The notes beneath the pieces were generated by a model. The model saw only the letters and a program-made list of their open reading frames with translations, was not told the DNA's origin and did no database searches. The position numbers and the translations under genes were made by a program. Below are positions 26,290-35,796 of a stretch of 64,000 nucleotides of DNA, piece after piece. Every line of letters starts with the position of its first letter. The stretch's first letter is position 1. Origin of the DNA: Bacteroidetes bacterium 43-16 (GTDB lineage: Bacteria > Bacteroidota > Bacteroidia > Chitinophagales > Chitinophagaceae); the NCBI GenBank assembly GCA_001897525.1, contig MKTB01000003.1:434001-498000 (forward strand), in the 5' to 3' direction.

Positions 26290-26364
26290 TAAAATGCTAA
26301 ATTCAAAATTAAAAAGTCAAAAGCAACGCAATTCATTTTCGCTGATCTATATAATCTGACTTAT

Positions 26365-27363
26365 TTAAAACCGGTAAACCCCCAGCCAATCCATGGCATT
26401 CTTTGCCAGTAGTGCTTCCCGGATGGCCTTATCCTGTATATGTGTTTCGATCAATTTGCCCGGATGATGCTCTCCCAACGGGAAGGGATAATCGCTGCCC
26501 ATGCAAATCTTATCGGAGCCCATAACATCGATCACAAAATCCAATGCCTGCGCATCGTGTACCAGAGCATCGATCCAGAATTTACCTATATAATCTCTGG
26601 GGGCAACGGCATTATCAATAGCACATAAATCAGGGCGCACATCAAATCCATGCTGGATACGGCCTATGGTAGCCGGGAAGCTGCCGCCGCCATGGGCAAA
26701 AGCAACTTTTAAATGAGGGAATTTTTCAAAGACTCCGCCGAATATCATGGAACAAATGGCACGGGAGGTTTCTGCGGGCATACCTACCAGCCAGGGCAGC
26801 CAATAGCGGGACATATCCTGCTCGCCCATCATCTCCCAGGGATGTACAAATATGCTCGCACCCATTTTCTCTGCGGCTTCCCAGAAAGGAAAGAAATATG
26901 GATCGCTCAGGTTTTTACCATTGATATTGGAACCAATTTCTATGCCCGGCATTTTCAGCTCTTTGATACAGCGCTCCATTTCTTTGATCGCCAGGTCTAC
27001 ATGCTGCAGCGGCACGGTGCCCAGGCCAATAAATCTTGCCGGGTGCTGTGCTACAAAGGAGGCTATATGATCATTAAAGAACCTGGAGGTTTCCAGGCCG
27101 TGTTTGGGATTGGCCCAATAGTTGAAGAGAACGGGAATCGTAGACAGTACCTGTACGGTGACTTCTGTATCATCCATTTCTTTCATCCTTGCGCCTGCAT
27201 CCCAGCAGTTTTCCTCCACCTCTCTGAAGAAGGTATCGCCTTTGATCATTTTGGCACAGCAAGGTTTATGATGTTGCAGGGTGATAAAATCACCGTAACC
27301 GAATTTCTCAAACCAGTTGGGAATATGCTCCGGCATGATGTGAGTATGTATATCTATTTTCAT
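26365..27363 (-). CDS. Amidohydrolase, probable 2-amino-3-carboxymuconate-6-semialdehyde decarboxylase (ACMSD)
   Basis: This 332-residue metal-dependent TIM-barrel protein has metal ligands His6 and His8 in DIHTH. Further ligands are in FVHPWEMMG, FAHGGGSFP and the Asp of GSDYPFPLGE. These residues and the length match ACMSD, which decarboxylates the kynurenine-pathway intermediate at the branch between NAD synthesis and full tryptophan breakdown. No other kynurenine genes are in the window, so the substrate remains inferred; related gamma-resorcylate-type decarboxylases share the fold. Confidence 0.88.
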   Translation of the reverse strand: MKIDIHTHIMPEHIPNWFEKFGYGDFITLQHHKPCCAKMIKGDTFFREVEENCWDAGARMKEMDDTEVTVQVLSTIPVLFNYWANPKHGLETSRFFNDHIASFVAQHPARFIGLGTVPLQHVDLAIKEMERCIKELKMPGIEIGSNINGKNLSDPYFFPFWEAAEKMGASIFVHPWEMMGEQDMSRYWLPWLVGMPAETSRAICSMIFGGVFEKFPHLKVAFAHGGGSFPATIGRIQHGFDVRPDLCAIDNAVAPRDYIGKFWIDALVHDAQALDFVIDVMGSDKICMGSDYPFPLGEHHPGKLIETHIQDKAIREALLAKNAMDWLGVYRF

Positions 27364-27453
27364 TTAGGAAAAGTATAAGGACAAAGCCCAAAATTAAGGA
27401 TATAAAACCGTTTTGCACAGCATACTAATACCGGGATCCGACCTTAACAGAAT

Positions 27454-28629
27454 TTACTCCATCATTTTATCTACTATTGCTTTTCTCAGTTTATAAAATG
27501 CAGGACGAAGTGCACTTTCGCCATCGGTACCATAGTTAACGATCAGCACCAGGGTCTGCCCTTTTTCGGGGAAATAAAACATATCGGCACTATAGCCCAG
27601 GTCTCTTCCGCGATGACCATAGGCATACTCATCGGTATGGGGTCTGTTGATAAAATCTTTCATGGTGCCTGCGCCTAAAAGCCGGTCTGCGCCTTCTTCT
27701 AAGGGCATATCAAAAGTGAGCATCTGATCCAGCGAGTTTTGTGATACTAATGTTTTGTACTCCAGTAAAGCTTCTGAAAATTTCAGGAGATCAAATACAT
27801 TGGTGTATAAGCCGGTATAACCATTTCCGCTGCCGGTATTATAGCTGGAGACATTGGCGATCGTGCCATTGTTGAAGAGGTCGTAATAGCCCTGGGCCAC
27901 ACTATGATCGGGTAAGGCATCATGATAATAATAGTAGCTATTGTTCAATCCGAGCGGGTTTATAATTTTTTCCTTTAACAGCCGGGCATGGGGCTGGCCT
28001 GTAGCTTTATCAATGACCATGCTCAGGAGTAAGGTATTGGTATTGCTGTAGCCTTCCTGTGTACCGGCCAGAAATGCGGCTGCTTTTCCCCGGACAAATT
28101 TCAAGATGTCGTATTGATCGCGAAAAGCCGGAGGGTCATTGAGTACGGAAAGGTAAAAGCTGTTATCCGTAATCACATCAAAAATTCCGGTGGTATGCTT
28201 CATTAGCTGGCGCACGGTAACCTGGTCTGCATTGGTAATGTCTTTCAGGTCTTTTGCAGACAGGTACTCAGACACTTTTTTATCCAGGTCTATCTTCCCT
28301 TCTTCTGCTAATTTAAAAGTCAATGCACCCATGAATATTTTTGTAAGACTGGCCACTTTGTTCACATGGCAGGGCAGCATGGGTATTCCTTTTGCGATAT
28401 CGGCTTTCCCTGAAGCGCCATACCAGGTACCTTCTGCATCTTTTACCAGTAAAGCAATGCCGGGCAAACCTTTCTGAGTGTACTCCCCTATTATTTCCTG
28501 AAAGGCAGCGCCCTTACTATGTGCACTAACAGGTGCAACTGTGCAGACCTCTGTAGGCGTAATACTATTTTTGCGGGCACAACTACTCAGCAATAATATG
28601 CCTGCCCATATCATTAATCGAAGTTTCAT
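27454..28629 (-). CDS. Serine hydrolase lipoprotein, beta-lactamase/DD-peptidase family (S12)
   Basis: The start is set at the ATG at 28629, giving 391 residues and a lipobox ending in Cys17 (LLLSSC). The catalytic SxxK is SLTK (Ser94, Lys97). The second motif YSN is at 194-196 (GYSNTN), and the third is the YGHRGRDLGYS segment, with His-Arg-Gly in place of KTG. That is the layout of class C-like serine hydrolases of the AmpH/EstB type, which act on peptidoglycan peptides or esters. Its ATG lies 1 bp after the stop of the upstream gene, so translation is coupled. Confidence 0.9.
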   Translation of the reverse strand: MKLRLMIWAGILLLSSCARKNSITPTEVCTVAPVSAHSKGAAFQEIIGEYTQKGLPGIALLVKDAEGTWYGASGKADIAKGIPMLPCHVNKVASLTKIFMGALTFKLAEEGKIDLDKKVSEYLSAKDLKDITNADQVTVRQLMKHTTGIFDVITDNSFYLSVLNDPPAFRDQYDILKFVRGKAAAFLAGTQEGYSNTNTLLLSMVIDKATGQPHARLLKEKIINPLGLNNSYYYYHDALPDHSVAQGYYDLFNNGTIANVSSYNTGSGNGYTGLYTNVFDLLKFSEALLEYKTLVSQNSLDQMLTFDMPLEEGADRLLGAGTMKDFINRPHTDEYAYGHRGRDLGYSADMFYFPEKGQTLVLIVNYGTDGESALRPAFYKLRKAIVDKMME

Positions 28630-28630
28630 A

Positions 28631-29260
28631 TTATTGTTTATTTGTGGCTTTTTTAAAATAATAAATACCGCCAAGATGTACCGAATTGTTGGGTAATACA
28701 GGCACATATTTGTTGACGAAAGGGGACTGTATCCAGAATTGGTAGCCCAGGAAAAGGTCTAAAGGAAGTTTGTTGTTTTGCTGAAAACTGTAGCCTGCAT
28801 AGACCGCCAGTCCGCCCATGAACTGATGCCGGCCTTTAAAGGCTTGCTTCTGATAAGCTCCGTCTTTAAATTCAAAGACCTGGATTGCCGGTATGGAAAG
28901 CAGGTAGCCTGCACCCAGCCTGGGTTCTACATACCAGCCGGGCTTAAACTTGTACCGGTAACCAAGCTCTGTATAGAGTTGAACACCATGCTGTGCGTGC
29001 CGGTGATAGAAGTAACCCAGTTTAGCCGTCTGGAATAGTTCTGACCGGTCTTTTTGTGTATAATAAAACCGGGTGCCCACACTCAGGCCGGGATGAAGGG
29101 TCGGACTCCAAATTCCTAATGTACCTTTCCCGGGCATAAAGGTGCCGTTATTGAACAAACTCAACTCTACAGGCAAGATCCTCTTCTCTGAGGCTGATTG
29201 CGCAAAAATGAGGCTGTTAAGTAGGATAGCTGTAATCAAAAAGTATAAATGCTTCTGCAT
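28631..29260 (-). CDS. Predicted outer-membrane beta-barrel protein
   Basis: This 209-residue protein has a signal peptide ending in IFAQS (about 20). The rest is a run of alternating strands rich in Tyr/Phe/Gly with strand pairs such as LYTELGYRYKFKPGWYVEPRLGAGY, shown by key residues at 95-120, and LFLGYQFWIQSPF. It ends with a YYFKK tail. This suits an 8-stranded outer-membrane barrel. It is translationally coupled to the S12 serine hydrolase downstream (1 bp between stop and start). The ligand is unknown. Confidence 0.75.
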   Translation of the reverse strand: MQKHLYFLITAILLNSLIFAQSASEKRILPVELSLFNNGTFMPGKGTLGIWSPTLHPGLSVGTRFYYTQKDRSELFQTAKLGYFYHRHAQHGVQLYTELGYRYKFKPGWYVEPRLGAGYLLSIPAIQVFEFKDGAYQKQAFKGRHQFMGGLAVYAGYSFQQNNKLPLDLFLGYQFWIQSPFVNKYVPVLPNNSVHLGGIYYFKKATNKQ

Positions 29261-29318
29261 ACCAATTAGTTTTACCGGTATTAAAGTTAAAGGATATTTC
29301 CTGATTCGTATAACAGAA

Positions 29319-29343
29319 AAGAGGTTGCCAGTGGCAACCTCTT
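29319..29343 (-). terminator. Terminator of the rimP-nusA-infB operon
   Basis: An 11-bp perfect stem (AAGAGGTTGCC with its complement, 3-base loop) lies 25 bp after the infB stop on the minus strand. Confidence 0.7.
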
Positions 29344-29368
29344 AATGCAATATTTATTTTATCGTAGC

Positions 29369-32300
29369 TTACAAAGTACGTTTTACTTCTACTTCTTCGT
29401 AACCTTCAAGTACATCTCCGACTCTTACATCATTAAAGTTTTTGATGCTCAGACCACATTCATAGCCTGCGGATACTTCTTTCACATCATCTTTAAAGCG
29501 TTTCAGTGAAGACAGTTCTCCATGGTGTACCACGATACCTTCCCTGATCACGTTCAGTTTAGTGTTCCTGGAGAATTTACCATCCATTACATAACATCCG
29601 GCAATAGTACCTACGCCACTGATCTTGAACACTTCACGCACCTCAATGTTACCCACGACTTTCTTCTCGATTTTAGGCTCAAGCATACCTTCCATCGCCA
29701 GTTTGATTTCATCAATCGCATCGTAGATGATGGAATAGTAACGGATCTCAATGTTCTCCTGGTCGGCCAGTTTTGCCGCCTGAGAAGAAGGACGAACCTG
29801 GAACCCGAGGATGATCGCATCGGAAGCGGAAGCCAGCAATACATCAGATTCTGTGATCTGACCTACACCTTTGTGTACAATGCTCACCACTACTTCTTCA
29901 GTAGACAGTTTCTGTAAGGAGTCACTCAATGCTTCTACAGAACCGTCAAAGTCACCTTTGATGATCACGTTAAGCTCTTTAAAGTTGCCCAATGCCAGAC
30001 GACGACCGATCTCATCAAGTGTAATGTGCTTACGGGTACGGATACCTTGCTCACGCATGATCTGTGCTCGACGGGTAGCTACTGTTTTAGCTTCAGACTC
30101 ATCAGCATATACTTTGAATTTCTCACCGGCTTGTGGTGCACCATTCAAACCTAATACCTGAACCGGAGTGGAAGGACCAGCCTCTTTTACTCTTTGTCCG
30201 CGCTCATTGAACATGGCTTTTACTTTACCGAAGTGCTGACCGGAAACGATCATATCACCCATACTTAAAGTACCATTCTGAACCAGGACTGTAGATACGA
30301 ATCCACGACCTTTATCCAGGGAGGCCTCTATGACAGAACCGGTACCCACTTTTACAGGGTTAGCTTTTAATTCAAGCAGTTCTGATTCTAATAATATTTT
30401 TTCTAACAGTTCTTCGATACCAATTCCTTTTTTGGCAGAGATCTCCTGGCTTTGGAATTTACCGCCCCAGTCTTCTACCAGGATGTTCATACCGGCCAGT
30501 TGTTCTTTGATCTTTTCAGGATTTGCGCCATCTTTATCAATTTTGTTGATCGCAAATACCATCGGAAGTCCTGCTGCCTGGGCATGCGAGATGGCTTCTC
30601 TTGTCTGTGGCATGATGGCATCATCTGCCGCCACAACGATTACCGCAACATCGGCAGCTTTGGCACCACGGGCACGCATCGCGGTAAACGCTTCGTGACC
30701 CGGAGTATCGAGGAAGGTAATATTTTTACCGGAATCTGTAGTCACACGGTAGGCACCGATGTGCTGTGTGATACCTCCGGCTTCACCTGCAACCACACTT
30801 GCATTACGGATATAATCCAGCAATGAAGTTTTACCATGGTCAACGTGACCCATGATGGTCACTACAGGAGCTCTTTCATCAGTATCTTCCAGGCCATCAT
30901 CTTCGTCTACTTCTTCATCTGCATCCTGTTGTAAATTGATGAACTCTACTTCTCTGTCAAATTCACTGGCTACAAGCTCGATCACCTCGGCATCCAACCT
31001 TTGGTTGATAGATACCATGATACCTAAGCTCATACATTTGCTGATGACATCAGTAAATGGTACTTCTAATAGGGTCGCTAATTCAGAAACGGAGATAAAC
31101 TCAGTCACCTGTAAGATGCTGCCATCGTGCTGTGCTTCTGCAGCTGCACGCTTCTCGGCCATTTCTTCACGCTTGCTCTTTCTATATTTAGCTTTCAGGT
31201 TTTTACCTTTACCGGCACCACCTGCAAGCTTGGCTTGTGTCTCCCTGATCTTGTCCTGAATAGCTTTTTGGTCTACTTCCTGAGGTTGAGCAGGTTGATT
31301 ATTAAATCGGTTATTGCCTCCCGGACGGTTGTTACCTCCCGGGCGATTATTGCCTCCCGGACGGTTATCAGGTCTGCCTACGCCACCGCCACCTGGACGG
31401 TTAAATCCGCCGCCCTGTCCCGGACCACGTTGGTTATTTCCTTGTCCCGGAGTGCCAGGACCACGGTGTTGATTATTGCCGGGTCCGCGGTTTTGGTTAT
31501 TATTAGCACCCTGGTTGTTACCTTCAGGTTTTTTATTTTCTACAGGTATGCGCTTACGTTTACGCTTTTCTCTGTCGCTGCCTCTGCCGCCGTCATTTAC
31601 CGGTAATTCTATCTTACCCAAGATCTTAGGGCCAGACAGTCTCGGTGCATTCAGTTCGATATGCTCCGGTTTATTATCTTCTGGTTTTTTAGGCGCTTCA
31701 GGAGCGGGTGCCTGCACAGGTTTGGGTTGCTCTTCCGGTTTTTTCTCTTCTACAACGGGCTTTGCCGCAGGTTGAGGAGCCGGAGTAGCTGCTACCGGAG
31801 TCTCTTGTTTTGGTGCTTCTTCTGCTTTCTCTTCTTCTTTCTTTTTTGCAGCACCTTTTTTCGGCCTGGTAGACATATTAAGTCCTTCTAAATCGATCTT
31901 ATCTAAAACTTTAGGTCCGGACAATTTAGGGGATTTTGTTTCGATATGAGATGGCGTAGCCGGCTCCTCTTCTACGGGAGGTGCTACTTTTTCTTCCTTC
32001 TTTTCTTCTACCGGAGGCGTTTCCACTTTTTCTTCCACAACCGGAGGTTTAACCTCTTCGGGCTCTGGTTCTGGTTTTGCTGCTACAGGAGCAGGTTCCT
32101 CTTTGATCTCCACCACGGGAGCCTGAGGTTGTGGTGCCGGTTCTGGTTCTGCAACCGGAGCGGCCTGCGGCTCAGGAGTTATGTCTTCTTCCTTAATTGC
32201 CGGAGCATCCTCTTCCTCTTTGGCTGATTTAGTTTTTGCACCAGATTTTTTATCCTTAGCGCCCAAGTCCAGCTCTTCCTTTGACTTATTCAGATTTTCC

Positions 32301-32527
32301 AGCAAAGAGCCTTTAGGTAAAGCTATAGCATCGCTTTTACGCTTTGCCGCTTTATCCTTGGCAAACTCATCCTGCAATGCAAAGTACATTTCCTCTGAAA
32401 GCTTTGCACTGGGTTTTGCGTCCATCTCAAAGCCCTTTTTGGTCAAGTATTCAACTAGTGTATCCTTACCAATATTGAACTCCTTGGCTGCGGCTAATAG
32501 TCTGGGTGTATTTGTTGTTTCTGACAT
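29369..32527 (-). CDS. infB: Translation initiation factor IF-2
   Basis: This 1052-residue GTPase brings fMet-tRNA to the 30S subunit. The start is taken at the ATG at 32527 ([17 protein letters not shown]); a TTG six codons earlier is unlikely. Residues 1-60 are the IF2N domain. Residues ~60-440 are a very long low-complexity linker, Pro/Glu/Ala-rich and then a stretch of repeated N-R-P-G-G units near 350-420. The G domain starts at GHVDHGKTS (560-568), then DTPGHEAF and NKID. Domains II-IV follow and end in [10 protein letters not shown]. The long disordered linker is typical of Bacteroidota IF-2. Confidence 0.98.
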   Translation of the reverse strand: MSETTNTPRLLAAAKEFNIGKDTLVEYLTKKGFEMDAKPSAKLSEEMYFALQDEFAKDKAAKRKSDAIALPKGSLLENLNKSKEELDLGAKDKKSGAKTKSAKEEEDAPAIKEEDITPEPQAAPVAEPEPAPQPQAPVVEIKEEPAPVAAKPEPEPEEVKPPVVEEKVETPPVEEKKEEKVAPPVEEEPATPSHIETKSPKLSGPKVLDKIDLEGLNMSTRPKKGAAKKKEEEKAEEAPKQETPVAATPAPQPAAKPVVEEKKPEEQPKPVQAPAPEAPKKPEDNKPEHIELNAPRLSGPKILGKIELPVNDGGRGSDREKRKRKRIPVENKKPEGNNQGANNNQNRGPGNNQHRGPGTPGQGNNQRGPGQGGGFNRPGGGGVGRPDNRPGGNNRPGGNNRPGGNNRFNNQPAQPQEVDQKAIQDKIRETQAKLAGGAGKGKNLKAKYRKSKREEMAEKRAAAEAQHDGSILQVTEFISVSELATLLEVPFTDVISKCMSLGIMVSINQRLDAEVIELVASEFDREVEFINLQQDADEEVDEDDGLEDTDERAPVVTIMGHVDHGKTSLLDYIRNASVVAGEAGGITQHIGAYRVTTDSGKNITFLDTPGHEAFTAMRARGAKAADVAVIVVAADDAIMPQTREAISHAQAAGLPMVFAINKIDKDGANPEKIKEQLAGMNILVEDWGGKFQSQEISAKKGIGIEELLEKILLESELLELKANPVKVGTGSVIEASLDKGRGFVSTVLVQNGTLSMGDMIVSGQHFGKVKAMFNERGQRVKEAGPSTPVQVLGLNGAPQAGEKFKVYADESEAKTVATRRAQIMREQGIRTRKHITLDEIGRRLALGNFKELNVIIKGDFDGSVEALSDSLQKLSTEEVVVSIVHKGVGQITESDVLLASASDAIILGFQVRPSSQAAKLADQENIEIRYYSIIYDAIDEIKLAMEGMLEPKIEKKVVGNIEVREVFKISGVGTIAGCYVMDGKFSRNTKLNVIREGIVVHHGELSSLKRFKDDVKEVSAGYECGLSIKNFNDVRVGDVLEGYEEVEVKRTL

Positions 32528-32688
32528 TCTAATATTTGAGTTCAACCGCGTGATTTATTTAACGCTCTTTAATATTCTATCTCTACTTAATCATATTGAT
32601 AATATCAGCACGGTTGAAAACCAATTATATCAATACCTTTTTTATATACTTCAAATGAACATGCGTACCGCACATTAATCCCCTGAGA

Positions 32689-33951
32689 TTAAGATGCTGG
32701 CTCATCCTGATCTTCTTCAAATTCTGCTTCCAGGATACGACGTACATCCTTAACTGTTTCTTCTTCTAAATCTGTACGACGGGTAAGTTCTTCTACAGAA
32801 TGTTCTAAAACACTCAATGCGGTGTCATAGCCTACTTTCTTGAATTCTTTAATTACCCATGGTTCGATTTCATCCCCAAACTCTTCTAAATCAATGTCAA
32901 AGTTAGCGGATTCTTTAACATCACGATAAACATCTATGTTATATCCTGTCAATTGTTGCGCCAGCTTAATGTTTACACCTTTACGTCCGATTGCCAGAGA
33001 TACCTGATCGGTATCCATATATACCTCTGCCTGCTCTTTCTCTGCATTGATATCAATGCGATTAATTTTTGCCGGGGTCAATGCTCTTTGAATCATCAGA
33101 GAAGCATTACCGGTATAGTTGATCACATCAATATTTTCATTTTTCAGTTCTCTTACGATACCATGAATACGGCTTCCTTTCATACCCACACAAGCGCCCA
33201 CCGGATCAATCCTGTCGTCATAGCTTTCTACAGCTACTTTGGCACGCTCACCTGGCTCACGTACGATTTTCTTGATGGTAATTAAACCATCCTGTATTTC
33301 CGGTACTTCGATTTCTAATAATTTCTCTAAGAATGAAGGGTGTGTCCTGCTTAAAATAATCACAGGGGTGTTTGCCCTCATTTCTACTTTCTTTACTACG
33401 GCACGCAATGGTTCTCCTTTTCTGAAAAAGTCGCCCGGAATCTGCTCCGATTTTGGTAACAATAACTCGTTACCTTCTTCGTCAAGCAGCATCAGCTCTT
33501 TTCTCCAGATCTGGTATACTTCACCATTAATGATCTCACCTACACGCTCTGCATATTTCTGAAGAATGGTATTTTTCTTTAAATCGCTGATACGTGCTGC
33601 CAATGTTTGCTTGGCCGCCAGGATAGCTCTTCTTCCGAAATCCAGTACATCAATTTCCTCATAAACTTCTTCTCCGACATTGTAATCCGGGTCAATGAGT
33701 ACTGCTTCAAAAAGCTGGATCTCCGCATTGTCATCTTCTTCAAATCCATCTTCCACAACAATTCTTCTTCGGAAGATCTCAAGGTCACCGGTTTGATCAT
33801 TTACGATCACATCAAAATTTTCATCCGAGCCATACTTTTTCCTTAATAATGTTTTAAAAACATCTTCTAATACTTTCATTAAGGTTGAACGGTCAATGCC
33901 TTCGGCTTCTTTAAAATCCTGAAAAGATTCTATTAAATTGATACTTGCCAT
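32689..33951 (-). CDS. nusA: Transcription termination/antitermination protein NusA
   Basis: This 420-residue RNA-polymerase-binding factor affects pausing, termination and antitermination. The N-terminal domain (1-125) has the EVFKTLLRKKYG helix. The S1 domain is at about 130-200, KH1 contains ACVGMKGSRI and KH2 contains SLAIGRKGVNIKLA. The C-terminus ends soon after an acidic segment and lacks the two acidic repeats of the E. coli protein, as usual for this phylum. It lies between rimP and infB in the standard order, with 161 bp before infB. Confidence 0.98.
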   Translation of the reverse strand: MASINLIESFQDFKEAEGIDRSTLMKVLEDVFKTLLRKKYGSDENFDVIVNDQTGDLEIFRRRIVVEDGFEEDDNAEIQLFEAVLIDPDYNVGEEVYEEIDVLDFGRRAILAAKQTLAARISDLKKNTILQKYAERVGEIINGEVYQIWRKELMLLDEEGNELLLPKSEQIPGDFFRKGEPLRAVVKKVEMRANTPVIILSRTHPSFLEKLLEIEVPEIQDGLITIKKIVREPGERAKVAVESYDDRIDPVGACVGMKGSRIHGIVRELKNENIDVINYTGNASLMIQRALTPAKINRIDINAEKEQAEVYMDTDQVSLAIGRKGVNIKLAQQLTGYNIDVYRDVKESANFDIDLEEFGDEIEPWVIKEFKKVGYDTALSVLEHSVEELTRRTDLEEETVKDVRRILEAEFEEDQDEPAS

Positions 33952-34001
33952 CGTATAATATTATTTGTCAAGCTAGCTGATTGCTTTGCTATTTATTTGA
34001 T

Positions 34002-34454
34002 TTAAAAAACGATTTGTACTACTGTCTTGGTTATGGTGTCAAAGGGTATCTCAGCGGTTGACACACCTTTGTTCTTAGGGAGTTTTGTTTCTAAAACTAC
34101 CCTTTCTTCTGAAACTTCTTTAAGCACACCAAGATGCTTTGTCTCATCCTGAACAGTTACTTCAACAGTTCTTCCTATATTCTTTATATATTGTCGTAAG
34201 AATCTCAAGGGTTCATCTACTCCCGGGCTGGATACTTCTAACGAGAAATCTCCTTCGGGATAGAGTGCAGCTTCCTCAATCATTTTATACAAAGCTCTGT
34301 TTATCTTTGTACAAGATTCAACATTTACACCCTGGTCTCCATCCAAATAAACTTTAATGTTATTGGTGGGCTTCATTTTTACTTCAACAAGAAAAAGTGA
34401 GGAATCTGCTGTTAGCTCGTTCACTTTATCGCTTACTAATGTTAATATATCCAT
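34002..34454 (-). CDS. rimP: Ribosome maturation factor RimP
   Basis: This 150-residue factor acts in 30S subunit maturation. The ATG at 34454 is used; the longer frame starts at a TTG inside a GC-rich hairpin. The N-terminal alpha/beta domain has the motif EVSSPGVDEPLRF and DGDQGVNVESCTKINRAL. The C-terminal SH3-like barrel ends with DTITKTVVQIVF. First gene of the rimP-nusA-infB operon, with an excellent promoter and a hairpin leader. Confidence 0.95.
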   Translation of the reverse strand: MDILTLVSDKVNELTADSSLFLVEVKMKPTNNIKVYLDGDQGVNVESCTKINRALYKMIEEAALYPEGDFSLEVSSPGVDEPLRFLRQYIKNIGRTVEVTVQDETKHLGVLKEVSEERVVLETKLPKNKGVSTAEIPFDTITKTVVQIVF

Positions 34455-34469
34455 TTTTTCAACAAAATA

Positions 34470-34488
34470 TGGGGGCAACTTGCCCCCA
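34470..34488 (-). promoter_or_regulatory. GC-rich hairpin in the rimP-nusA-infB leader
   Basis: A 19-bp palindrome (TGGGGGCAAGTTGCCCCCA on the minus strand) lies 15 bp upstream of the rimP ATG and about 17 bp after the -7 box. As RNA it can form a 7-bp stem, nearly all G-C, with a 5-base loop, followed by a U-rich stretch. It could act as an attenuator or a block to ribosome access. NusA, which it would control, modulates such hairpins. Confidence 0.5.
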
Positions 34489-34505
34489 ACTCAATGTTTC
34501 CGTTG

Positions 34506-34535
34506 CAAAGTTAAATAAAACAATTGATACAACAA
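34506..34535 (-). promoter_or_regulatory. Promoter of the rimP-nusA-infB operon
   Basis: On the minus strand TTG (34535-34533), a 19-bp spacer and TAACTTTG (34513-34506) give a perfect match to the Bacteroidota housekeeping promoter, about 50 bp before the rimP ATG. Confidence 0.75.
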
Positions 34536-34650
34536 AATGGATAATCTTCCTATTTGACTAAAATGTATTGTAAAATATTTGTTATCTGCCAAATCCGGTT
34601 CATTAATTATATATCTTTACTTCTATTAATCAAAACCTAAAATAGAAAAT

Positions 34651-35145
34651 ATGACAATCAAAAAATTCATTCCCGTGTTGTTACTGGCAGGTACAGTAGC
34701 CCTCACTTCTTGTAAATCAAACGTTCCGGATGCGGAGGTTAAATCTAAAGTGGAAGCTGTAGTTACTCCCGGCGTGACTGTTGATGTAAAAGACGGAGTG
34801 GTTACCTTAAACGGTTCTGTAAACTCTGATGCGGATAAAGCTGCTGTTGAGGCTGCTGTAAAAGCTTTAGATGCAAAAGAAGGCGTAAAGTCTGTAACCA
34901 ACAATATTACTGTAGCTGCACCACCCCCGGTGACCCCAGCCCCGGAAATCAATACCGTAGATGCTGATCTGCAGGCTAAGGTAGTAGATGCTACCAAGGA
35001 CTTCCCTACGGTACAGACCAGCGTAAAAGATGGTATCATCACCGTTACCGGCGAAATTGAGAAAGCTAAAGTGACTAAACTGAAACAATCCCTGGACAAT
35101 CTGAAACCTAAGAAAACAGATATGTCTGCGCTTAAAGTAAAATAA
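34651..35145 (+). CDS. BON-domain lipoprotein
   Basis: This 164-residue protein has a lipobox ending in Cys21 (ALTSC). Two BON domains follow (about 28-88 and 102-160), each with the pattern of a helix then VxVKDGVVTLNGSV or TSVKDGIITVTGEI. They are joined by a Pro-rich linker. BON domains bind phospholipid surfaces, and proteins such as OsmY with two of them help in osmotic and envelope stress. The gene is 24 bp upstream of a second BON-like protein gene on the same strand, so the two form an operon. It is divergent from rimP. Confidence 0.88.
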   Translation: MTIKKFIPVLLLAGTVALTSCKSNVPDAEVKSKVEAVVTPGVTVDVKDGVVTLNGSVNSDADKAAVEAAVKALDAKEGVKSVTNNITVAAPPPVTPAPEINTVDADLQAKVVDATKDFPTVQTSVKDGIITVTGEIEKAKVTKLKQSLDNLKPKKTDMSALKVK

Positions 35146-35169
35146 TCACTAAAATCCAATACTAAGATC

Positions 35170-35589
35170 ATGTCATTACAAGATAAATATAAAGCCCTTA
35201 TAGAAGCGGCAAATTCAGGTGTTTCAGAATTACGCATTGGTGAGTCTGAAGGTGTATTACATATACAGGGCACCGCTCCTACTGCTGATGTAAAAAACAG
35301 GCTCTGGGACATTTATGGTTCTATTGACCCTAACTTCTTAACCGGAGATGTGGTGATGGACGTGGATGTGGCCGGTGCTGTTGAAGGTAGTAAGGTAGAA
35401 GTGGTTACTGAAAGCAGTAATTTAAACATCCGTAAAGGACCTGGAACAGATCAACCTATTGTAGGCAAGGCTGCAAAAGGTGAAGTGATCACTTTAGTGA
35501 GTAAAGCTAATGATCAATGGTGGCTGGTACGTACCAATGATGGTGAAGAAGGCTATAGCTATGCACAATACTTAAATCCATTGGGCTAA
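35170..35589 (+). CDS. BON-like plus bacterial SH3 domain protein
   Basis: This 139-residue protein lacks a signal peptide. Residues ~5-65 form a BON-like domain (ELRIGESEGVLHIQGTAP), and residues ~77-138 a bacterial SH3 (SH3b) domain with SNLNIRKGPGTDQPIVGKA and WWLVRTNDGEEGYSYAQYL. The architecture resembles the cytoplasmic E. coli potassium-binding protein Kbp (YgaU), which is BON plus LysM, but with SH3b in place of LysM. It is second in an operon with a two-BON lipoprotein. A stress or ion-sensing role is inferred. Confidence 0.85.
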   Translation: MSLQDKYKALIEAANSGVSELRIGESEGVLHIQGTAPTADVKNRLWDIYGSIDPNFLTGDVVMDVDVAGAVEGSKVEVVTESSNLNIRKGPGTDQPIVGKAAKGEVITLVSKANDQWWLVRTNDGEEGYSYAQYLNPLG

Positions 35590-35605
35590 ATTGAAATTTT
35601 CATAT

Positions 35606-35646
35606 AAAAACAAGCGGCTATTCTTTCTGAATAGCCGCTTGTTTTT
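35606..35646 (+). terminator. Rho-independent terminator of the BON operon
   Basis: A perfect 18-bp stem (AAAAACAAGCGGCTATTC with its complement, 5-base loop) ending in a T-run lies 16 bp after the stop. Confidence 0.92.
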
Positions 35647-35726
35647 ATTAATGGTGCTTTGTACTTGTCACTGGTAATTGACCTTTATGGATTTCTTTTA
35701 GTTCAAGGTTTAAGCACCCTATTCAA

Positions 35727-35766
35727 TTAAAAAATGCGCTACAGTGAACTGTAGCGCATTTTTTAA
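35727..35766. terminator. Bidirectional terminator after susD
   Basis: A perfect 18-bp stem (TTAAAAAATGCGCTACAG with its complement, 4-base loop), with A- and T-runs, lies 30 bp beyond the susD stop on the minus strand. Confidence 0.88.
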
Positions 35767-35796
35767 TATGTAAATAATCAATTTTTTAAAAATCAA

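Noticed and set aside
31290-31380. Direct repeats coding for Asn-Arg-Pro-Gly-Gly units
   Set aside because: They look like a short tandem DNA repeat but lie inside the infB frame and encode the disordered linker normal for this phylum.
31127-32678. Several plus-strand frames opposite infB rich in Phe, Ser and Arg
   Set aside because: They are the complement of the low-complexity IF-2 linker and show no motif of their own.
34626-35312. A 228-codon minus-strand frame opposite the BON gene, rich in Ser and Thr
   Set aside because: It mirrors the codon pattern of the real plus-strand gene, which has a lipobox and two recognisable BON domains.
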